A stretch of DNA of 64,000 bases from Allodiplogaster sudhausi. Its lineage: Eukaryota > Nematoda > Chromadorea > Rhabditida > Diplogasteridae. Shown one piece after another: positions 57,698-64,000 of this stretch. Under the pieces are notes generated by a model, which saw only the letters and a program-made list of their open reading frames with translations, did no database searches and was not told the origin of the DNA. How positions within the stretch are numbered: position 1 is the first letter of the stretch; the number at the start of each line of letters is the position of its first letter. Position numbers and translations under genes: made by a program. The stretch covers positions 248,001-312,000 of the forward strand of contig CALZFC010000090.1 in NCBI GenBank assembly GCA_945643635.1. The letters run 5' to 3'.

Positions 57698-58284
57698 ATG
57701 GGCCAGTCCGTTCCCCCCGGCGACATCGCCACTCAGCCCAATTCCTAGGTCATCTTCAACGCGCCTTACGACGACAAGCACACCTACCACATCAAGGGTG
57801 GATTCTGAGCTCCATTTTAATCTCCGAAGCATTTTCCCCTCCTTTTCCGCCATATATTATTCCTCCTGGCTGCAATAGAGTTTACAGCATTCCATTTCAG
57901 GTGATCAACAGCTCTGCCCGCCGCATCGGCTGGGCCTTCAAGACCACCAACATGAAGCGTCTGGGAGTCGACCCCGCGAGCGGTGTCCTCGACCCCAAGG
58001 AGCCCGTCCTGGTCGCTGTCTCCTGTGATGCCTTCGCCTATGGCCAGGTTAAATTTTTAATGTAAATTTCCTTCTCTTATACGATATTCTGATATTAATT
58101 AAAAATGAATTTCATCTAATGTTAACTTTGAAATATTTATTTCCAGGAGGATACCAACAACGACCGCATTACCATCGAGTGGACCAACACCCCGGACGGC
58201 GCCGCCAAGCAGTTCCGCCGCGAGTGGTTCCAGGGCGACGGCATGGTTCGCCGCAAGAACCTCCCCATCGAGTACAATCCCTGA
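57698..58284 (+). pseudogene. Major sperm protein pseudogene (third copy)
   Basis: Exon-equivalents 57698-57796, 57901-58047 and 58147-58284 align with the intact MSP genes. Codon 17 is TAG (57746-57748) where the others have AAG. The first intron begins GGTGGA, so neither a GT nor a GC donor keeps the frame. Residue 2 is Gly in place of Ala ([16 protein letters not shown]). Exons 2 and 3 are otherwise intact, which suggests recent loss or gene conversion with functional MSPs. Similarity to the arms extends from about 57546 through the 3' region to about 58537, in the same orientation as the right-arm copy. It lies outside the palindrome. Confidence 0.88.
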
Positions 58285-58539
58285 ATTACTCCTCTGCCCC
58301 AGTCCCCAGACCCTTTTCCCAAACCCCATCCTCCCCTCTTCCTGCATAAATATTTGTGGCTTTTGTATCTTTTGTAGTTGCATTCAATTGCGTAGCCCTT
58401 TCAAGTGAACTAAGAAGCACGTAAGCTTGTTATTCATATTCTGGTTTTGCTTTCTTCTGCATTAAAGTGGCAGTTGAAATGTAGAATATGAATGGGCAAT
58501 TGTCTACCGTCGTGAATCGAATTTCGTTTGTGTTTACGA

Positions 58540-61146
58540 CCCCTGAGTTGGCGCCGAGACCACTTCGCTTTTTCTCTGCAAGAATAAACGAACGTGCTTT
58601 ATTGGGATTCTTGCGAGCAAAAGATCTTCTTCCATAGAGCAATGTGGAAATTTGTTTCGTTCAGGCATGGTAAGCATGTTGTGGAAGAGATTTATCGGTG
58701 CAAATGTAAAATTTCAATTTAAGCGATGTGCTACTTTAGGCTGTACTAATTTCCATAACTTGAATTTTAAGCAAATAAATCGTACAAATAGAAACGATGA
58801 GGGAACGGGTCCGAAACTGAAGGGTGGAATAAATATTGTCGGTCAGCAGAAGGGAATACAAATGATATCCTTCAACATTCTGACAGGAAGACATTCCTGT
58901 AATGTTTATTTATGAGAGTCATAAGCAAATAGAATGCAAAATCTGGAGATGAGAAGTTAGTCGCAAAAAACCTTTAACTGCTTAATGATAAGGCAACTAT
59001 AGTAGCCATCGGTCGATGAAGTCAGAAAAGATACAAAAAATAATTGGAATGGCGATGTGAAGGAGAAGAAGCATACTGAGCACAACCAAGAGGATTCGTG
59101 CCCAAGGCTAAAAGAAAAGTTTGAATTAAACAAAATTACATTCCAATATAATCTATCTTTTGGCGAAGTTTCTTTTTACACAAAACATATCATAGTATTG
59201 ATAAAATTGTGCAGTTGCCCATCGGGAGGTGTGAAATGGCAGGATTCGCACAGGAACCGATGAATAAATTGGGAGATATCGATATTTGTTTAAAAAAAAG
59301 CTGACATGTAGAAGGAATGTACAGGCGCCATCCACCGGGCAGAAGAAGTAGACTTTGCTATCGTTTGTGCAGTGTTTATCGCATGTTTGGCTAAAAGTAA
59401 CAGAGAAGAATCGTACCAAACTGCCAACTCCATGAAGAATTACTTGCGATTATTTAATGTTTGAAAGGATAAAAAATAAAGTTTGATTAAAAAGTCATTT
59501 TCAGATTAAACTGGCTTCTGATTGAAGAAGGATAGTGTGCTTGAAGATTCATTTTTTGAAGATTGATTGATTGAAGATTGATTGGTTGAAGATTGATTGA
59601 TGAAAATGATGCCCAAATCATCAAATTGTTTGATGAAGATTAGAAGACTGAATGCTCTGCGGCTGTCATTGGTCTTAATTGGATTTTCGTTCGTGTCGCC
59701 GCGAGCTCTCTGTAGAGTATATTATTTGGAATAGAATAGTATTCGACAAAGATGTATTACTAGTAGTTATCTGTGTAGTTATTTGGAACAATATAATTAC
59801 TGGAATTTGCCCTGGCAGACGAGTCGGCAGAGAGGCAGATAATCAGAGAAATGAAGATACGCAGCATTTGTGGCATTCTGTACTCGTCGACGCTTGCTAT
59901 TGTTAGCAGCTCTAAAATAGAAGGCTTTTGTAGTCTCGCTAGTTCTTCTTCTCTTTTTTATCAATTCATGGCTCCCTCTCTCCCCTCTCTCTCTCTCTCC
60001 CTATCTCTCTCTCTCCATACTATTTCTTACATTCCAACATCAACACTTGCACTTGAACACACTGAAATTTTTGCTGAAACGTTTAAGATTATAATGCCTT
60101 TATTTAAGGAGAAATCGAAAAGTGAGAAAAAGAAAGAAATATAAAAAATGTGCAAAACCTGTTGTCGAGAGCGTCTCAGAATCCGTGATGAGAATGAAGG
60201 AAGGAGGAGAGAGAAAAGAGAGGGAGAAAAGATAAAGAGGGAGAGAGAAAGAAAGAAAGAGAGAGAGACAGAAAAAGAACAGAGCGAGAGAAGAGAGCGA
60301 GAGAGAGAAAGAAAGAGAAACAGAAGAGCGAGAGAGAGAGAAAAAAAACCGATAGAAAGCAAAGAGACGCAGAGAGACTCGGGAAAGATTTGTGTCATTC
60401 CATGAATCACCCGGAATTCGAAGGAGACAATACAAAGGAGCGACAAAGCGCGAACGAATGTGGAATCGATGAATCAGAATCTTTTAAAGAATTACATAAT
60501 ATTACGTAAATTTCAAACAACCGGAAAAGGAATTTTTACCTGCCTCCTGTAATATGTCGAATTCTTCTGAGGTCGCCCTTTTAATGCATAAAGAGCAAGC
60601 ATATGAATACATACACCATATTTTTTCTTTTAGTGCTTCCCGAGGGTTCTATTTTCAATACTCTAACTAGGAGGGGCAATATTAGATGTACTTATGTACA
60701 TAGGAGTTCTGCTAGAGGGAGGGAACAATTTTTCAATAACATACATAATCAAAGGGGGTACTATTAGACGTGGGCTGGAATAAAGGGGGTTTTAATAGAG
60801 AAAATGCGGCATATACACAGATATGTTTAGATTATGATCAAAGACAAGTCTGTTATTCAATTCCAGAACCAACAATTATTCAACCATCGTCTCTCCTTTC
60901 AATCAATTCAATCCCTTCTTCTTGATTTGCTCAATCTTTCCCTTCCTCCCTCATCCCCCTCTCTCTCTCTGTTATATTTATCACTACTTCTCTCTGTCTT
61001 TATCTATCTCTCTTAATTCATAGCCTTCTTTACGTATTCGATTGCTTGTCTTGAAAGCTTTCTGCCGAATTAAATAACATAAGTAGGTTCTTTCTCTTCA
61101 TGTTGCTCTAAAATTCTCTCCCTGAATTGTAGCACTCGCCCTCTAT
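58540..61146. other. Gene-poor region with GA/CT arrays
   Basis: No supported gene. Notable are a short GATTGATTGAAGATT repeat (59555-59600), GA-rich DNA at 60200-60350 and CT patches near 59975 and 60950. Open frames (e.g. 58652-58915, 59851-60144) have no convincing features. Confidence 0.5.
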
Positions 61147-61148
61147 GC

Positions 61149-61195
<47 letters not shown>
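61147..61195. repeat. (CT)n microsatellite
   Basis: A run of about 45 bases, upstream of the Cys-rich membrane gene. Confidence 0.85.
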
Positions 61196-61198
<3 letters not shown>

Positions 61199-61273
61199 AA
61201 TCTGCCATTTCTTTCCCGGCATCCTCTCTCCTATTCCTTTATTACCGCTCTTTCTCTCTTTCTTCCTTTCCTC

Positions 61274-61883
61274 TTCGTTCTCTGCACTCTCTCCACGGCG
61301 CACGAGACGCAGGCGAAGGAGATCATCTCCGTTCTCGAATCATTCGGCATGTTCCTCGGCCTCGACATCCACTTCTTCAGGTTGGTTAAAGGAGCCATAA
61401 ACCCACGTTTGAATTCGCGCCTTTTTGCCTGACACAACATCGAGAGATCATGCGATTTAGAGAGACGTTAAACTGACAGAAAAAGTTAACTAAATCACGG
61501 TACTTTAATGCCGAAAATGAAGCTGAGAAGCAATTCTATTTTGTAGCTTGCAAATGACATTACTTGTATTAATGAGTACGTAAATAATAAGTTTTTTGGA
61601 GCTTCCTTTTCAGCTTTTCGGTATATCCAAATACGCAAATAAATGAATTTAAAAATAAATATCTATTTTTGCCTTCTCCAGATCCAGCTCCCTCGGCTGC
61701 CCTCTCCCGAATCAATCGGCGCCATGTCCCCCATCCAACGAGTTCACCTACCATGACTGTTGTGGAGGGCAGTGTTGCAAACGACTTCAGGTGATAAAGA
61801 GAAAGGCAGAGAGACTGTGAAAAGAGAGAAAGGGAGAGAGAAAGGCAGAGAGATTGCGAAAACAGAGAAAGAGAGAGATAGAG

Positions 61884-61927
<44 letters not shown>

Positions 61928-63121
61928 AAGAGTATGAGAAGGACGCGATGAACAGAGTGTGAGAGCGTGTAGTAGACTGAATTACAAACATATGTACATA
62001 TGTATGTACATACATATGTACATACATATCTATCCTTGTCTATGGATATGTGCATATTTACATACTACATGCATTCGGCATGAATGAAATAATTAACTAT
62101 AAATTTTTACTGTGTAGTGAAATAATAAACTATTTATATCAAAATAAAATTTCCAAAATATATATATTTGTTTATCTGCATTGTTTTAATAAATTAATAG
62201 ACAAGGGAGAGACACTTAACCGAGAGAATTGCGCAATCAGATAAATAAGAGGCTCGCAACAAGGCGGCCAATGTGATGCATAGGGCACCAAAAAAAAGAA
62301 CATTAGAAAGAAAGTAAAATATGTATCACAATTAATTAGTTGCCATAATTATAAAACGAATAGATAATTCAACGAGAGAGGACATGATTCTTAATGAGAA
62401 GGCGAGCAGATGGCAACGATAAATCTAAATCAAAAATCTTGTCGAGCAGTCTATTCCAAGAGTCGACAATCCTATTTGCAAAAAAGTTCATATACATGCT
62501 AGAATGAAACTTGAACTTACGCAGCTTAAAGCGATGTCCTCTAGTAAACCCAACTGGTGAGAAACTAAATATATCAGTTGACTTGATACCATATAGGCCT
62601 TTAACAATCTTATAAGCAACGACAAGGTCATTAATCTCACGGCGGGCATAGAGCGGCTCTATATTTACAAACGCTAAACGCTCACTGTAGGGGAGGAGGG
62701 AGAGACCGCATCTTTTAAAGGCAAGTCGCGTGAAGCGCTTCTGAATGTTCTCAATCTGGTTAATAATTAAATTTGGCTAGGGGACCATACTTCCATGCAA
62801 AATTCAAGTAAAGGGCGAACATAAATGACAAATAAACGAACTAGAAAAGTGATATTGCGAGATCTAAAGTTCCTTAGTATATGGAAGAAAGCTCTACTTG
62901 CTCGTCTACAAATCAAATATGGAAAAGATAAATCAAATCGAATGTTTAAGAATGCGACAGTGGTAATGCTGGTATGCTTGTCGCTGGTAATTCTGGCTTC
63001 TATCATTCTCGTCTGCGTCCTCTGGTGCGTTCTTCATCTCTTCGCCGACGCCCTTCTGAAATGTTGCAATGCCAGAGTAACGAGATTGACGATCTTGTCA
63101 AGCTTTCTTTTTTTTAACTAA
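61274..63121 (+). CDS. Secreted/single-pass protein with CC..CC motif
   Basis: An exon ending at 61380 encodes a hydrophobic leader and ETQAKEIISVLESFGMFLG; its true start is not fixed. Exon 61682-61790 joins in frame and carries the cysteine module (SSLGCPLPNQSAPCPPSNEF, then YHDCCGGQCCKRLQ). A third exon from 62951, phase 0, encodes one transmembrane helix (VVMLVCLSLVILASIILVCV) and a short tail ending at 63121. The order leader, short Cys-rich ectodomain ending CC..CC..LQ, membrane helix is seen in many small nematode membrane proteins. Function unknown. The second intron holds GA arrays and a LINE fragment. A related architecture occurs in the next gene. Confidence 0.6.
61800..62040. repeat. 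GA array and TACATATGTA repeat
   Basis: Purine array at about 61800-61935, then alternating ACATATGTACATACAT at 61985-62030, both in the intron. Confidence 0.8.
62400..62940 (-). mobile_element. LINE reverse-transcriptase 3' fragment
   Basis: The minus strand reads RRASRAFFHILRNF, YVRPLLEFCMEVWSP, then (after a frameshift near 62770) IENIQKRFTRLAFKRCGLSL, AYKIVKGLYGIKSTD and ANRIVDSWNRLLDKIF. This is the C-terminal end of a non-LTR retrotransposon reverse transcriptase. It is inserted antisense in the intron of the Cys-rich gene and is dead. Related to, but not the same copy as, the fragment at 44.2 kb. Confidence 0.85.
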
Positions 63122-63609
63122 TTAGCTGGACTAGTTCTTCCATTGTCACAATTCACATGTAATTCTGGAAATCTTTGTTAGGGGTGTTGATTCACCATTT
63201 GCACGTCATGTAATCATTACAGTTAGAATTGTTTGTCGCTTCTTTTTCACAAGCTACGCGCAAAATTCATGAAATTTATCCAATTTCTTTGGATGAAGCC
63301 GGGAAGAAATAAAAGAACATGAAGAACGAAGCGTATGTAGCATGTACTCTTCCAATTCACACGGAAATTGGAGAAGACAATTAAAATACGAGCAAAACGC
63401 TTGCTTTTTTATTGTTAAGAAATGCGAAATTTGATATGATCGAACAGGAGGAAAAGCATCAGATGCTAATTGTTGGTCCTTTCTATGTACATTACTATTG
63501 TTGTTAAGCATTCCCAACGATAAATTGAATAGATAACTGATTAACGCATTTTTATCACGCGATTAAAAAAATTGTATGACTTTCTCGTACAAGAGTTACT
63601 GAGGGAAGA
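63122..63609. other. Short intergenic between convergent genes
   Basis: No gene supported; holds the 3' ends of the two flanking genes. Confidence 0.45.
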
Positions 63610-63880
63610 TTACTTACTTAAAATTCGAATCACCGCGCAAACTGCAACGATGACAAGGAAGATGAGGATGAAAAGCTTGATCCAGTCCTGAAAAGGGCAC
63701 AAGAGATTTTCATCTTCTTTTCTAATTTTTACTTAATGCAATCGATGTCATGTAATATAGATTTTTTCAAATATTTGTTTTATACCTGAAGTTGCACGAA
63801 GCATTCACTCTCGAAGCATTTGCTGTAGGCAAAAATGTTGTCTCCATCGCATGCGCCGACCGAGCACCAATTTGTGGAAA
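63610..63880 (-). CDS. Cys-rich single-pass protein, 3' exons (gene continues beyond window)
   Basis: Exon 63880-63786 encodes a cysteine module (STNWCSVGACDG, then IFAYSKCFESECFVQLQ) and exon 63687-63610 a transmembrane helix (DWIKLFILIFLVIVAVCAVI) with a very short tail, ending LSK stop; a donor within the tail is also possible. The pattern Y.KCF..ECFVQLQDW followed by a membrane helix parallels the CC..CC..LQ gene facing it. The 5' part probably lies beyond 64,000. Confidence 0.65.
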
Positions 63881-64000
63881 CTCTACAAAGTAAATTATTG
63901 TATTTTATTTATTTTTATTTTTTCTATTAGTTCAATACTTGTCATGGCACACCGAATATTTATTACTTTGTAAATAAAAGAAATACAAGAAGAAAAGGGG

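Noticed and set aside
58652..59263. Open frames of 68-87 residues after the third MSP copy
   Set aside because: No codon structure, splice context or recognisable feature; likely chance in AT-rich DNA.

Overview
The window is nuclear DNA of a nematode. Three copies of a 127-residue major sperm protein (MSP) gene are present, and MSP genes are found only in Nematoda. A cluster of MATH-BTB genes, short introns ending in TTTTCAG and small cysteine-rich membrane proteins agree with this. Genes are split into short exons, so I built models by hand from splice sites and reading-frame continuity. The species cannot be named. (CT)n/(GA)n microsatellites are everywhere, and nearly all long S/L/R/E-rich open frames are translations of them.

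Layout, left unique part (1-26.28 kb): uev-1 (minus, 1.1-2.6 kb); a zeta-crystallin-like quinone oxidoreductase in eight exons (plus, 3.9-6.8 kb); a 515-bp tandem duplication of GA-rich DNA (7.7-8.8 kb); a minus-strand cluster of small genes (9.3-13.1 kb), three of which assemble cleanly into short basic or membrane proteins; a damaged vWA gene of the copine/RGLG type (13.5-14.6 kb); a ZHP/RNF212-type RING gene with an in-frame stop (16.1-17.4 kb); then three MATH-BTB relatives in tandem (19.1-26.2 kb), each with a visible defect.

The outstanding feature is a very large imperfect palindrome. The left arm (26,283-43,186) reappears inverted as the right arm (44,781-57,386) around a 1.6-kb spacer holding a LINE fragment and a minisatellite. 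Both arms carry an intact MSP gene, a secreted cysteine-rich gene and a coiled-coil gene interrupted by a GC-rich hAT-type MITE. Three segments (about 2.1 kb, 361 bp and 1.84 kb) are present only in the left arm. The largest holds a complete six-exon lysine-rich single-pass protein gene. The left outer boundary cuts the last MATH-BTB gene, leaving MATH exons without BTB. Nested inside each arm are a 2.9-kb hairpin-like element with tRNA-like box sequences and a foldback that contains a fragment of the lysine-rich gene.

Right unique part (57.39-64 kb): a third MSP copy, diverged and with a stop at codon 17; a long gene-poor stretch; and two convergent genes for single-pass proteins with a CC..CC-type motif before the membrane segment (61.3-63.1 kb plus, 63.6 kb to the window end minus), the first with a LINE fragment in its intron.

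Inferred theme: sperm- and meiosis-related genes in a structurally unstable region, partly held in a gene-bearing palindrome that is decaying asymmetrically. An assembly artefact, such as two haplotypes joined head to head, must be excluded before the palindrome is accepted.
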